From: Arenibacterium halophilum
GTDB lineage: Bacteria > Pseudomonadota > Alphaproteobacteria > Rhodobacterales > Rhodobacteraceae
Assembly (NCBI RefSeq): GCF_005938225.1
Contig: NZ_VCPC01000002.1
Location: forward strand, 496,001 to 560,000
DNA length: 64,000 nt
Direction of reading: 5' to 3'
Below the pieces are notes generated by a model. The model was not told the DNA's origin and searched no databases. It saw only the letters and a list, made by a program, of their open reading frames with translations. This document shows positions 28,112-36,976 of this stretch, piece after piece. Each line of letters begins with the position of its first letter. Positions within the stretch are counted from its first letter, which is position 1. The position numbers and the translations under genes are program-made.

Positions 28112-28759
28112 TCAGGCGCTCAGCTTGCCAAGGAAATCGGTCAGATCGGCGGTGTGGTGGTGGATATGCGCGGCCTCGATCGCGGTGGGGGCGACGTGCA
28201 CGGTGCGCATCCCCATGTCATGCGGCGCGGCAAGGTTGCGGGGGTCGTCCTCGAACATGGCGGCGCGGGTCGGGTCCAGCCGGTCGAGCCCGAACACCGT
28301 GTCAAAGGCGGCGCGTTCGGGTTTGGGCAGGAAATTCGCGTGTTCCACTCCGTAGATCGCATCGAACAGCCCCGACAGACCGCGCGCCGCCAGCACCCTC
28401 TCGGCATAGGGCGCGGACCCGTTGGTATAGACGATGCGGCGGCCGGGCAGGGCCTTGATATGCTGGGCGAGGGCGGCATCCTGCGGCAGGTGCGACATGT
28501 CGATTTCGTGCACGTGGGTCAAATACGGCGTTGGATCGACGTCATGTTCGCGCATCAGCCCGGCCAGCGTGGTGCCATAGGTGTGCCAGTAATGTTTGCG
28601 CAGCCGGTCGGCTTCGTCCCGGTCGACGCCGATGCTGTCCATGACATATTGCGTCATGCGCACTTCGATCTGGTCGAACAGCCGTGCCTCGGGCGGGTAC
28701 AGCGTGTTGTCGAGATCAAACACCCAGGTGTCGACGTGATTGAAGGCGGCTTTGCTCAT
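28112..28759 (-). CDS. Pyrimidine 5'-nucleotidase-type HAD hydrolase
   Basis: 215-residue HAD-superfamily phosphatase of the SDT1/pyrimidine 5'-nucleotidase subgroup. HAD motif I is WVFDLDNTLYPPEARLF, motif II is IVYTNGSAPYAERVL, motif III Lys in NFLPKPERAAF and motif IV MFEDDPRNLAAPHDMGM. The subgroup dephosphorylates pyrimidine nucleoside monophosphates, though related proteins act on other small phosphates. First gene of the minus-strand string HAD - UbiH-like - M50-like, and divergent from the GntR regulator. Confidence 0.88.
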   Translation of the reverse strand: MSKAAFNHVDTWVFDLDNTLYPPEARLFDQIEVRMTQYVMDSIGVDRDEADRLRKHYWHTYGTTLAGLMREHDVDPTPYLTHVHEIDMSHLPQDAALAQHIKALPGRRIVYTNGSAPYAERVLAARGLSGLFDAIYGVEHANFLPKPERAAFDTVFGLDRLDPTRAAMFEDDPRNLAAPHDMGMRTVHVAPTAIEAAHIHHHTADLTDFLGKLSA

Positions 28760-28890
28760 GTGGATGAGTTACGTCATCGCCCCGGTGCTTTCAATGGCGC
28801 GGCTTTAAATCGCGCGGGGGGAATGCGACCTTGATTGCCGGGCGGGGCGACCTGTAGACATGCGCAACCCGCTAACGCCGGACGGTGCCG

Positions 28891-29544
28891 ATGAAAGACA
28901 GAAAACCCGCCCAGACCGATGCCTATTCGCTGATACTGGAAGCGATCGACATGGGCGAATTCCGCCCGGGTGATCGTCTGGTGGAAAGCGATCTGGCTGA
29001 CCGTTTCGGCGTGTCGCGCACCCCGATCCGCGAGGCATTGCAACGGCTTGAAACGCAATCGCTGCTGGCACGGGACGGGCGGTCGCTGATCGTGGCTTCT
29101 CTGGACCACAATCAGATGGCCGAACTGTACGTGGTGCGCCGCGAGCTGGAAGGGCTGGCCGCGCGGCTGGCCGCCCGCCACGCCAGCGCCGAGGAAATCG
29201 CCGTGCTGCGCGATATGGTGCAGGCCGATGACGCGCTGGTAAACGATACTGCCGCGCTGGCACGTGCCAACAGGCGCTTCCACAAGCAGCTGCATCTGGC
29301 CTCGCACAATCGCTATCTGGTGCAGCAGCTGGACCTTGTGCATCGCACGATGGTGCTGATGGCGACGACCTCGCTGGCGGCAGAGGGGCGCGGCGCGGCG
29401 GCGCAGGGCGAACACCGCGCCATCGTGGCGGCGATTGCGAGCCGCGACGAGGATGGCGCCGAACAGGCCTTGCAGGATCACATCTCGGGCGCCTTCGTCA
29501 CCCGGCTGAAACAGGATGCCACGGCGCGCGACACGGCAGGCTAG
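28891..29544 (+). CDS. GntR family transcriptional regulator (FCD type)
   Basis: 217-residue regulator. The winged HTH is at residues about 10-70 (GEFRPGDRLVESDLADRFGV, SRTPIREALQRLET), and an FCD-type all-helical ligand domain fills the rest (ELYVVRRELEGLAARLAA, RANRRFHKQLHLASHNRYL, EHRAIVAAIASRDEDGA with metal-site His). FCD regulators usually sense organic acids and repress nearby catabolic or transport genes. The start at 28891 follows CGGACGG; a GTG at 28885 is also in frame. Divergent from the HAD gene; convergent with the glycosyltransferase with 4 bases of overlap. Its target is not clear. Confidence 0.9.
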   Translation: MKDRKPAQTDAYSLILEAIDMGEFRPGDRLVESDLADRFGVSRTPIREALQRLETQSLLARDGRSLIVASLDHNQMAELYVVRRELEGLAARLAARHASAEEIAVLRDMVQADDALVNDTAALARANRRFHKQLHLASHNRYLVQQLDLVHRTMVLMATTSLAAEGRGAAAQGEHRAIVAAIASRDEDGAEQALQDHISGAFVTRLKQDATARDTAG

Positions 29545-31439
29545 GGCGGGCGGTGGCCGCCATGTTTTGCATCGACCTGGGCCACGCCATGTTCCGTCTT
29601 GTCCCAGAAATATGGCGCAAAGATCAGCTCGGCCACGGCTTTGATGGCCGCCAGCGCGCCCAGCGGAAAATAGAACAGCAGCGTCGGCACCCATGCGATG
29701 AGAAAGCCGCGCCGCGCCCGAATGACGGCGACCATCGCGATAGACATCGAACAGAGCTCTGCCAGCAGCATGGCGCCGCTTGCGCCCAGGATAACCTGCC
29801 CCGAAGCCGACGCCTGCAGAGGATGACCCAGCCCCAGCAGAAACAGCCAGAAGCTCCACAAGACTGGGGCCAGTATGAACTGGCTGAGCGTGCCCAGGAA
29901 AAATGCCTGCATCCCCAGGAACCGCAGTGGGCCCAGATCGCGCCACAGCTGCAAAGGCGCGCGCATATGAACGATATAGGTGACCAGAAACCCCTTGAGC
30001 CAGCGTGACCGTTGCTTGATCCAGGCCCAGGGGCGGCAATTTGCCTCTTCATAGGTGACACTGGAGAGCATTTCCGTCCGGTATCCGGCCCGGCACAGGC
30101 GGACCCCCAGATCGGCGTCTTCCGTCACGTTATGGGCATCCCAGCCGCCCAGCGCCTCCAGCCTGTCGCGCCGCATGAACAGCGTGGTGCCCCCCAGCGG
30201 CACGACAAGACCCAGCCGCGCGATGCCCGGCAGGATGACGCGAAACCAGGCGGAATATTCGATGGTGAAACACCGCGCGATCCAGTTGGTGCGCGGATTG
30301 TAGTAATCCAGAACACCCTGAACGCAGGCCACATCGGGCGAGGCGCGGGCAAAATGTTCGGCCACGCGTTCGATCTGATCATAGGCCGGCGCATCTTCCG
30401 CATCCCAGATGCCGATGATGGACCCGCGACAGAAATCCAAGGCATAGTTCATCGCGCGCGGCTTGGTGCGCAGGCCGGAATGGTCGGGCACCTCGACGAT
30501 GCGCATCCAATGCGGCAGGCGGGCGGCCCGCAGCGCCGAACGGGTGACGGCATCGCCTTCTTCCAGCACCAGCACAACGTCAAGCAGGGCTTTGGGATAG
30601 GTCAGACGGGTCAGCCGGCGCACCAGAGTTTCCGCGATCCGGCTTTCGCGATAAAGCGGCACCAGAACCGACACCCGGGGCCGCGGCGGGCCACCCAGGG
30701 CGCCACCGTCCTGGCGCTCGGGCAGGGGGGGATCACCGGTCAGCAGCTGCGCGGCCACGGCTGCCAGTTTCAGCGTCAGGAACAGCGACAGGCAGAACAG
30801 GGCCAGCACCGACAGAGCGGTCAGCGCGGCAACCGGGGTGATCCAGATGGCAAGCGCCGTCAACACCAGAAGCCCGGCCGGAATCATTTGCACGACCGGC
30901 CCGATCCCACGGCAGCTGAACCGCGCGGCAACCCGTGTATCTGCCTTGTGGGCCAACGGTGCGCGATAGGCGCGGGCGATTTCGGCCTCGATCTCGGCCT
31001 CGGTGCCCAGAACCACGATAACGGGGCCGAATATCGCGGCCAACGCGGGGCGCAGCGCCTCGAACCGGTCGGGGCGCGACGTGGCAAAGGCGACAACCTC
31101 GCCCATGCGCAGCCAGGGGATCACCCGATGGTGCAAACAGAATTCCGGCGTAAGCCGCAGGCACAGGTCGGGCGCGGCGGGCGAGGTTTCAAAATCGACG
31201 CGGTTCAATCCGGTCTGACGTTGCAACGCCGCCAGCAGCATTGCGGGCGAAATCGCCCCGTCGGCCACAAGGATTTCGCCCAGGGGCGCCGAAAGCGTGC
31301 GTTGCAGATGCAACGCCTTCACCAGCTGTTCTGGCGTGATGTCGCCGCTTTCGACAAGGTGGCGCCCCAGCGGCTGATGCCCTGTGCGCGGCGGTGGAAC
31401 GCGGCGCGAAAGATCGCGCCGCAGGGGAAGTGTGGCCAT
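29541..31439 (-). CDS. Family 2 glycosyltransferase with N-terminal MshEN-type domain
   Basis: 632-residue inner-membrane glycosyltransferase. Residues 23-46 and 52-75 are two 24-residue motifs (PLGRHLVESGDITPEQL... and PLGEILVADGAISPAML...), separated by exactly five residues, which is the layout of the MshE N-terminal c-di-GMP-binding domain. Two hydrophobic helices follow (about residues 185-240), then a processive GT-A domain: VSVLVPLYRE, a DAED acidic motif, the acceptor-site EDADLG, and QRSRWLKG (Q/RxxRW-type), as in cellulose/hyaluronan synthase-like enzymes. Three or four C-terminal membrane helices end the protein. Probably makes or exports a surface polysaccharide under second-messenger control (inference). 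Confidence 0.87.
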   Translation of the reverse strand: MATLPLRRDLSRRVPPPRTGHQPLGRHLVESGDITPEQLVKALHLQRTLSAPLGEILVADGAISPAMLLAALQRQTGLNRVDFETSPAAPDLCLRLTPEFCLHHRVIPWLRMGEVVAFATSRPDRFEALRPALAAIFGPVIVVLGTEAEIEAEIARAYRAPLAHKADTRVAARFSCRGIGPVVQMIPAGLLVLTALAIWITPVAALTALSVLALFCLSLFLTLKLAAVAAQLLTGDPPLPERQDGGALGGPPRPRVSVLVPLYRESRIAETLVRRLTRLTYPKALLDVVLVLEEGDAVTRSALRAARLPHWMRIVEVPDHSGLRTKPRAMNYALDFCRGSIIGIWDAEDAPAYDQIERVAEHFARASPDVACVQGVLDYYNPRTNWIARCFTIEYSAWFRVILPGIARLGLVVPLGGTTLFMRRDRLEALGGWDAHNVTEDADLGVRLCRAGYRTEMLSSVTYEEANCRPWAWIKQRSRWLKGFLVTYIVHMRAPLQLWRDLGPLRFLGMQAFFLGTLSQFILAPVLWSFWLFLLGLGHPLQASASGQVILGASGAMLLAELCSMSIAMVAVIRARRGFLIAWVPTLLFYFPLGALAAIKAVAELIFAPYFWDKTEHGVAQVDAKHGGHRPP

Positions 31440-31559
31440 ACCGAAACTCGCCAGAAACTGCCGCTGCAGAATCCCGGACTGCGGTTAATAGCTGGTTAAA
31501 ATGACTACCCAAATCTGGGGAGGTCGCAGGTTTTTCGTTAACGCCGCGGGGCCGCTGCC

Positions 31560-32723
31560 CTAGGCTGGCTGACGCTCGGCCATGGCGGCGGCGAACCGTT
31601 CGAACAGGTAATAGCTGTCTTGCGGGCCGGGGCTGGCCTCGGGGTGGTATTGCACCGACCAGACCGGGCGATCCGCCATGCGGATGCCGCAGTTCGACCC
31701 ATCAAACAGCGAGCGGTGCGTTTCAATCACCCCGGCGGGCAGGCTTTGCGCATCCACGGCAAATCCGTGGTTCATCGATGTGATTTCCACCTTGCCGGTT
31801 TCCAGATCCTTGACCGGGTGATTGGCGCCGTGGTGGCCGTGGTTCATCTTGACCGTGCGCGCGCCCAGTGCCAGCGCGAGCATCTGGTGGCCAAGGCAGA
31901 TACCGAACACGGGCATGTCGCGTTGCTCCATCACCTCGCGGATCATCGGCACGGCATAGGCGCCGGTGGCTGCCGGGTCGCCCGGACCGTTCGACAGGAA
32001 CAGCCCGTCGGGCGCGTGCGCCAGCACCTCTTCCGCCGTCGCGGAGGCTGGCAAGACAGTCACATCGCAACCGACCGTTGCAAGACAGCGCAGGATGTTG
32101 CGCTTGGCGCCGTAATCCACGGCGACGACCTTGAATTTGGGATCTTTCTGTTCGGAATAGCCCTCGGGCCAGGCCCAGCGCATTTCGTTCCAGCGATAGG
32201 ATTGGGCGCAGGTGACATCCTTTGCCAGGTCAACGCCTTCCAGCCCCTTGAACCCGCGTGCGGCTGCCACAAGCGCGGCAATGTCGAAGTTGCCATCCGG
32301 ATCATGGGCGAGCGCCACATGCGGCGCGCCGCTTTGACGGATCGCCCGGGTCAGCCGCCGCGTGTCGACGCCGCCAATGGCAATGCGCCCGCGCCGTTCC
32401 AGCCAGGTCTTGAGGTTTTCGGCGCTGCGCCAGTTGCTGGGCGCGGTCGGATCCCATTTCACCACCAGCCCCTCGGCCACCGGATCGCCGGTTTCATCGT
32501 CATCCGGGTTTACGCCGACGTTGCCTACATGCGGAAAGGTGAAGGTGACGATCTGCCCCGCATAGGACGGATCGGTCATGATTTCCTGATAGCCTGTCAT
32601 CGCAGTGTTGAAACACAGCTCGGCCACGGTCTGCCCGGTGGCGCCGAACCCGTTTCCGTAAAAGATGGTGCCATCGGCAAGGGCAAGGCAGGCGGTGGGC
32701 TTGGCCGGGGTGCTGGCAGACAT
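31560..32723 (-). CDS. carA: Carbamoyl-phosphate synthase small subunit
   Basis: 387-residue glutaminase subunit supplying ammonia to CarB for arginine and pyrimidine synthesis. The N-terminal CPSase domain begins ACLALADGTIFYGNGFGA; the class I amidotransferase domain shows the nucleophile in PVFGICLGHQMLALALG and the His/Glu pair near VQYHPEASPGP. Length and motifs are complete. The large subunit carB is not in the window. It lies head-to-head with the YqeY gene across a 191-base gap. Confidence 0.97.
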   Translation of the reverse strand: MSASTPAKPTACLALADGTIFYGNGFGATGQTVAELCFNTAMTGYQEIMTDPSYAGQIVTFTFPHVGNVGVNPDDDETGDPVAEGLVVKWDPTAPSNWRSAENLKTWLERRGRIAIGGVDTRRLTRAIRQSGAPHVALAHDPDGNFDIAALVAAARGFKGLEGVDLAKDVTCAQSYRWNEMRWAWPEGYSEQKDPKFKVVAVDYGAKRNILRCLATVGCDVTVLPASATAEEVLAHAPDGLFLSNGPGDPAATGAYAVPMIREVMEQRDMPVFGICLGHQMLALALGARTVKMNHGHHGANHPVKDLETGKVEITSMNHGFAVDAQSLPAGVIETHRSLFDGSNCGIRMADRPVWSVQYHPEASPGPQDSYYLFERFAAAMAERQPA

Positions 32724-32914
32724 GGCGCGACTCTCTGATGACGGGTTCGGGTAAATCTCTGGCTATCTAAGGGGGGGCGACAGGGGGGTCAACCGGCCTG
32801 ATGTGATAGCATGCCGCACCATGCCCCGGTGACGTGGCGAAAGCGCAGGTTGCCGGGGCAACGAGTTTTGCCTATGGTGCGAAGCTTGACGCTCCATGGG
32901 GATGGACAGACAAG

Positions 32915-33388
32915 ATGGAACTACGGTCTCGGGTCAATGCGGCCCTGAAACAGGCCATGCTCGACAAGGCGGCGACCCGCCTGTCGACGCTTCGGCTGAT
33001 CAATGCCGCGATCAAGGATCAGGATATTGCCGCGCGCACCAGCACCGGCAATGACGAGGGCGTGGGCGATGCCGAAGTCCTTGCGATCCTCGGCAAGATG
33101 GTAAAGCAGCGCCAGGAAAGCGCGCGCGCCTACGAAGAGGGCGGGCGGCTTGACCTGGCCGAACGCGAAGAATCGGAAATCGAGGTGATCACCGAATTCC
33201 TGCCGCGCCAGCTGGACGATGAGGAAATGGTGGATGCCGTCGGCTCTGCGATTTCAAACACCGGCGCCGAATCGATTCGCGACATGGGCAAGGTGATGGC
33301 CGAGCTGAAATCGCGCTACACCGGCCAGATGGATTTCGCCAAGGTGGGCCCTCTGGTCAAGTCGCGCCTCTGCGCGGGCTCGGCCTGA
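32915..33388 (+). CDS. GatB/YqeY domain-containing protein
   Basis: 157-residue YqeY-like protein, homologous to the C-terminal tRNA-binding tail domain of GatB. Seen: RLSTLRLINAAIKDQDIA, ILGKMVKQRQESARAYEEGGR, REESEIEVITEFLPRQL and the C-terminal MGKVMAELKSRYTGQMDFA with the conserved G-x-x-D-F. The family is thought to act with tRNA or amidotransferases, but its function is not established. The start at 32915 fits the family N-terminus; the frame is open to 32834 but that lead is not homologous. Divergent from carA. Confidence 0.9.
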   Translation: MELRSRVNAALKQAMLDKAATRLSTLRLINAAIKDQDIAARTSTGNDEGVGDAEVLAILGKMVKQRQESARAYEEGGRLDLAEREESEIEVITEFLPRQLDDEEMVDAVGSAISNTGAESIRDMGKVMAELKSRYTGQMDFAKVGPLVKSRLCAGSA

Positions 33389-33453
33389 TCGAGCGAATCG
33401 TTCGACGCAACGGCGTTGGGGGCTCTGCCCCCCTCCGCTGCGCGGAGTCCCCC

Positions 33454-33515
33454 GGGATATTTGGACCCCAAAGAAGTATGCGGGGGTCTTTGCTTCTTTG
33501 GGCTTCAAATATCCC
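33454..33515. repeat. Imperfect inverted repeat between YqeY and DUF2244 genes
   Basis: A 23-base arm starting GGGATATTTGGACCCC (33454-33476) pairs with the reverse complement at 33493-33515 (21 of 23 positions), across a 16-base spacer. It is flanked by shorter G+C-rich dyads (TCCGCTGCGCGGA near 33425-33437, and GCGCGGCAGCGC near 33530). It sits exactly between convergent genes. Could be a bidirectional terminator or an interspersed repeat; the same AAAGAAG/GGGATATTT theme recurs in many Rhodobacterales genomes as I recall. Confidence 0.75.
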
Positions 33516-33571
33516 CGCCGGAGGCATCGCGCGGCAGCGCGAACGGTGGGGCACCTCAATCTGCAAGCTGT

Positions 33572-34060
33572 TTATTCTGCTGATGCGCGCAGACGTGCGG
33601 ACATCTCGTGGTACAGCGCGACCCGTTCGTCTTCCGACAGGAAGGCGCCAATTTCGACCGTGCGGCCATTCCCTGTTAACGTGACATAGTTTGGCACAGG
33701 GCCTGAGGCCAGGTGAAGTTCGGCGCGGGCCCAGTACCGGTTGCAGCGCCATTCCATAGGGGCCGCGTTGTGCCTCTCATGCAGCAGGTATGCCTCGCGC
33801 GGGCCAAGCGTAAGCGTTTCGCGCAGCTGCGCCGCGCGTCGGTTGCGATGAATTGCAAACCACACACCGGCCACGGCCATCATCAGGAACGGCAGCAGCG
33901 CCCAGAGCAGGACCGAGCCGAGCAGCGCCAGCAGAGGCAGTGTCAGCATCACGCAGGTCGATCCGATGAACAGCACGAAGCCCCGTGGAGGCAGCGACTG
34001 ATGCGGCCATAGGGTCAGCCTGTCATGACCTTCGGGCGTTTTGGACCATTCGGTGGGCAT
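33572..34060 (-). CDS. DUF2244 membrane protein
   Basis: 162-residue protein of the DUF2244 family. The N-terminal LWPHQSLPPRGFVLFIG precedes two transmembrane helices (CVMLTLPLLALLGSVLLWALL then FLMMAVAGVWFAI), and a cytoplasmic domain follows with LTLGPREAYLLHERHNA, MEWRCNRYWARAEL and VEIGAFLSEDERVALYHEM. The frame stays open upstream into the ctaD region, but the start at 34060 is where family homology begins. It is downstream of ctaD on the same strand beyond a terminator. Often found near cytochrome oxidase genes; role unknown. Confidence 0.85.
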   Translation of the reverse strand: MPTEWSKTPEGHDRLTLWPHQSLPPRGFVLFIGSTCVMLTLPLLALLGSVLLWALLPFLMMAVAGVWFAIHRNRRAAQLRETLTLGPREAYLLHERHNAAPMEWRCNRYWARAELHLASGPVPNYVTLTGNGRTVEIGAFLSEDERVALYHEMSARLRASAE

Positions 34061-34083
34061 TATCTCGATATTCGCAAACACAA

Positions 34084-34116
34084 CAAAAAAGGGCTCCGAT
34101 ACGGATCGGAGCCCTT
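34084..34116 (-). terminator. Rho-independent terminator after ctaD
   Basis: Perfect 13-bp stem: AAAGGGCTCCGAT (34087-34099) with ATCGGAGCCCTTT (34104-34116), loop ACGG. Read on the minus strand it ends in six T. It should stop most ctaD transcripts before the DUF2244 gene. Confidence 0.9.
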
Positions 34117-34140
34117 TGAATTTTGTCTTGGCTCCGGCGC

Positions 34141-35814
34141 TTAGTGCGCCGGGGTCTTGTCCCAGTCTTCCTGTTTCGGAAGAATCTCGAACGTATGTTC
34201 CGGCGGCGGGCTGGGCAGGGTCCATTCCAGCGTGTCCGCGTATTCGTTCCAGGGGTTCGCCTCGGTCACGCGGGCACCGCGTGTGAGGGTGTAGAACATG
34301 ACCCCGAAGAAGAAGAGGAACGATGCGAAGGACAGGAAGGCGCCCAGGCTCGACCAGTGGTTCCAGTAGGCAAACGCCTCGGGGTAGTCGATGTAGCGGC
34401 GCGGCATGCCCTGACGGCCCAGGAAGTGCTGGGGGAAGAAGGTCAGGTTCGCACCGATGAACATCGCCCAGAAGTGCAGCTTGCCGGCCCATTCCGGGTA
34501 CATCCGGCCAGTCATCTTGGGCAGGTAGAAGTAGATGCCCGCGAAGATGGCGAAGATGGCGCCAAGGCTCATGACGTAGTGGAAGTGGGCCACAACGTAG
34601 TAGGTGTCGTGGTAGTACCGGTCCACGGCAGCCTGGCTGAGCACGATGCCGGTGACGCCGCCGACGGTGAACAGGAACAGGAAGCCGAAGGCCCAGAGCA
34701 TCGGGGTCTTGAATTCGATCGAGCCGCCCCACATCGTGGCGATCCAGCTGAATACCTTCACGCCTGTCGGCACCGCGATGACCATCGTCGCCAGCATGAA
34801 GTAGGCCTGCTGGTTCAGGGTCATGCCGACCGTGTACATGTGGTGCGCCCAGACGACGAAGCCCAGCGCGCCGATCGCGATGAGGGCCCAGACCATCGGC
34901 AGGTAGCCGAACACGGGCTTGCGCGAGAAGGTCGCGATCACGTGGCTGATGATGCCGAAGCCCGGGAGGATGATGATATACACCTCGGGGTGGCCGAAGA
35001 ACCACAGGATGTGCTGATACAGGATGGGGTCACCGCCGCCGGCCGGGTCGAAGAAGGTGAAGCCGAAGTTACGGTCCATCAACAGCATGGTGATGGCGCC
35101 TGCCAGAACCGGCAGCGACAGCAGGATCAGCCATGCGGTGACGAAGATCGACCAGGCAAACAGCGGCACCTTGAACAGGGTCATGCCGGGGGCACGCATG
35201 TTCAGGAAGGTGGTGATCATGTTGATCGCGCCCAGGATCGACGAGGCGCCCGAAACGTGCACCGCAAAGATCGCGAGGTCCATCGACATGCCGCCTTCGC
35301 GCACGGAGAGCGGCGGGTAAAGCACCCAGCCCACGCCCGAGCCGAGCTGGTCGTTGCCGCCCGGTGCCAGGACCGAGCAGACCGCAAGCGTTGTGCCCGC
35401 GATATAAAGCCAGAACGACAGGTTGTTCATCCGCGGGAACGCCATGTCCGGCGCGCCGATCTGAAGCGGCATGAAGTAGTTGCCAAAGCCGCCGAACAGC
35501 GCCGGAATCACCACGAAGAACATCATAAGGATGCCGTGGCCGGTGATCAGCACGTTCCAGAGGTGGCCGTTCGGGGTACATTCGCCGGCGGCCGCCGCGG
35601 TGAAACGCGCGCCTTCCATACACATGTACTGAACGCCGGGGTTCATCAGCTCCAGCCGCATGTAAACGGTGAATGCGACCGAGATGAAACCGACAAGGGC
35701 CGAGACGATCAGGTAGAGAATCCCGATGTCCTTGTGGTTGGTGGACATGAACCAGCGGGTAAAGAAACCGCGGGTGTCCTCGTGTTCGTGGCCATGAATG
35801 GCTGCGTCGGCCAT
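34141..35814 (-). CDS. ctaD: Cytochrome c oxidase subunit I (aa3-type)
   Basis: 557-residue heme-copper oxidase catalytic subunit in the inner membrane; twelve transmembrane segments are expected. Seen: the N-terminal [19 protein letters not shown], heme a/a3 and CuB ligands in [33 protein letters not shown] (His-Pro-Glu-Val-Tyr, CuB His-Tyr crosslink), [16 protein letters not shown], and [17 protein letters not shown] (His-x-His-x-x-x-Ser-heme ligands). The start at 35814 is set by AGGAGG five to six bases upstream; the frame runs open to 35904 without support. The other oxidase subunits are not adjacent, as is usual for the isolated ctaD of Rhodobacterales. Followed by a strong terminator. 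Confidence 0.97.
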   Translation of the reverse strand: MADAAIHGHEHEDTRGFFTRWFMSTNHKDIGILYLIVSALVGFISVAFTVYMRLELMNPGVQYMCMEGARFTAAAAGECTPNGHLWNVLITGHGILMMFFVVIPALFGGFGNYFMPLQIGAPDMAFPRMNNLSFWLYIAGTTLAVCSVLAPGGNDQLGSGVGWVLYPPLSVREGGMSMDLAIFAVHVSGASSILGAINMITTFLNMRAPGMTLFKVPLFAWSIFVTAWLILLSLPVLAGAITMLLMDRNFGFTFFDPAGGGDPILYQHILWFFGHPEVYIIILPGFGIISHVIATFSRKPVFGYLPMVWALIAIGALGFVVWAHHMYTVGMTLNQQAYFMLATMVIAVPTGVKVFSWIATMWGGSIEFKTPMLWAFGFLFLFTVGGVTGIVLSQAAVDRYYHDTYYVVAHFHYVMSLGAIFAIFAGIYFYLPKMTGRMYPEWAGKLHFWAMFIGANLTFFPQHFLGRQGMPRRYIDYPEAFAYWNHWSSLGAFLSFASFLFFFGVMFYTLTRGARVTEANPWNEYADTLEWTLPSPPPEHTFEILPKQEDWDKTPAH

Positions 35815-36024
35815 CGGGCACCTCCTGATTGACGTGTGATCGCCCGCCGGATGGACGGGACGCAAGTGTAGGGGCGTTTTAGAATGCCTGCCCTGCTGCT
35901 TCAATGGGCGATATCGGAATCGGGGCGGATAAATTGCCGCGCCCCGCGCGGGCTTAGGCCGCTCTTGACGTGGTTTGCGGCCCTGTCATACCGGGCGCAC
36001 AACCTGCCAATCCGGAGAGACGTG

Positions 36025-36444
36025 ATGCCCGAGTATGACCCCGACAACATCTTTGCCAAGCTGCTGCGCGGCGAGATTCCGGCGCAGCGGATTTACGAGG
36101 ATGATGCGACGCTGGCCTTCATGGACATCATGCCGCGCGCCGACGGGCATTGCCTTGTGATCCCGAAAACGCCCTGCCGCAACCTGTTGGATGCCAGCGC
36201 CGAGCAACTGTCGGCGGTGATCGCGACCACGCAGAGGGTGGCAAATGCCGCAAAGGCTGCGCTGGGGGCGACGGGTGTCACGATCCAGCAGTTCAACGAA
36301 ACGGATGGCGGGCAAGAGGTGTTTCACCTGCATTTCCACATTCTGCCCCGCCACGAAGGTGTGGCACTGCGCGCGCCCGGACAGATGGGCGATATGGAGG
36401 CCATCGCCGCGATTGCCGAGAAAATCCGCGCCGAACTGGCCTGA
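36025..36444 (+). CDS. HIT family nucleotide-binding protein
   Basis: 139-residue HINT/HIT hydrolase with the histidine triad HLHFHIL (about residues 96-102), the N-terminal DNIFAKLLRGEIPAQRIYEDD and the substrate loop IMPRADGHCLVIPK. Such proteins hydrolyse purine nucleotide phosphoramidates and related compounds. The ATG at 36025 has CGGAGAGA upstream; the frame opens further upstream but without homology. Its stop codon abuts the stop of the convergent MerR gene (TGATCA). Confidence 0.93.
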   Translation: MPEYDPDNIFAKLLRGEIPAQRIYEDDATLAFMDIMPRADGHCLVIPKTPCRNLLDASAEQLSAVIATTQRVANAAKAALGATGVTIQQFNETDGGQEVFHLHFHILPRHEGVALRAPGQMGDMEAIAAIAEKIRAELA

Positions 36445-36894
36445 TCAGGAGAGTGGCCCGCTGACGGGCGCGTCATGGGGCGCGGCGCAATCGTCGTGGT
36501 GTCCCAGCGCGTGCAGCACCGCGCAGGTGCTGTCGGGGCCTGCGTGGAGGTGGTCGCAGGCCATCACGATGCGGTCCAACTCGGCTTCCAGTGCCTGAAG
36601 CCGCGCGATGCGGCTGCGCAGCCCGTCGCGCTGGTTGCGCGCGATGGCATGGGCGCGGTTCAGGCTGGGGCCTGTCGCGCCTTCCAGCGACAACAGGTCA
36701 ATCACATCGTCCAGCGGAAGGCCAAGGTCGCGGGCGTGGCGGATGAAGCGCAGTCGCTCCAGCGCCGCGCGGTCGTATCGGCGCTGGTTCCCGGCGGTGC
36801 GCCCCGGCGGGTCGATCAGACCGCGCGTCTCGTAGAACCGGATGGTGGGCACCTTGACCCCGCTCAGCTCTGACAGGCGGCCGATGGCATACAT
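36445..36894 (-). CDS. MerR family metal-responsive regulator
   Basis: 149-residue MerR-type activator: N-terminal winged HTH IGRLSELSGVKVPTIRFYETRGLIDPP, a dimerisation helix (RLQALEAELDRIVMACDHL) and a C-terminal metal-binding tail with CDHLHAG, DSTCAVLHALGHHDDCAAPH (Cys and His ligands). This resembles ZntR/CadR/PbrR-type sensors of Zn, Cd, Pb or Co. The start at 36894 is set by the HTH homology; the upstream open frame to 37002 overlaps the divergent CDF gene and is rejected. It is divergent from, and most likely activates, the CDF efflux gene. Confidence 0.9.
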   Translation of the reverse strand: MYAIGRLSELSGVKVPTIRFYETRGLIDPPGRTAGNQRRYDRAALERLRFIRHARDLGLPLDDVIDLLSLEGATGPSLNRAHAIARNQRDGLRSRIARLQALEAELDRIVMACDHLHAGPDSTCAVLHALGHHDDCAAPHDAPVSGPLS

Positions 36895-36907
36895 CGCAAG
36901 ATTCCTC

Positions 36908-36938
36908 TTGAAGCTATAGTCGCTATAGGAATTACGTA
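36908..36938 (+). promoter_or_regulatory. MerR-type promoter/operator for the CDF transporter gene
   Basis: A -35-like TTGAAG (36908-36913) and a -10-like TACGTA (33 bases on, 36933-36938 by count) are separated by 19 bases, the long spacer typical of MerR-activated promoters. The spacer holds the dyad CTATAG-TCG-CTATAG (36914-36928). It lies between the divergent regulator and the transporter start at 36977. Confidence 0.7.
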
Positions 36939-36976
36939 GGCCAGGTGACCGATTCAAGGACGGAAAGGACGCCATC

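Noticed and set aside
34061-35005. Upstream extension of the DUF2244 frame into ctaD
   Set aside because: The extension reads ctaD in another frame and crosses the ctaD terminator; family homology starts at 34060.
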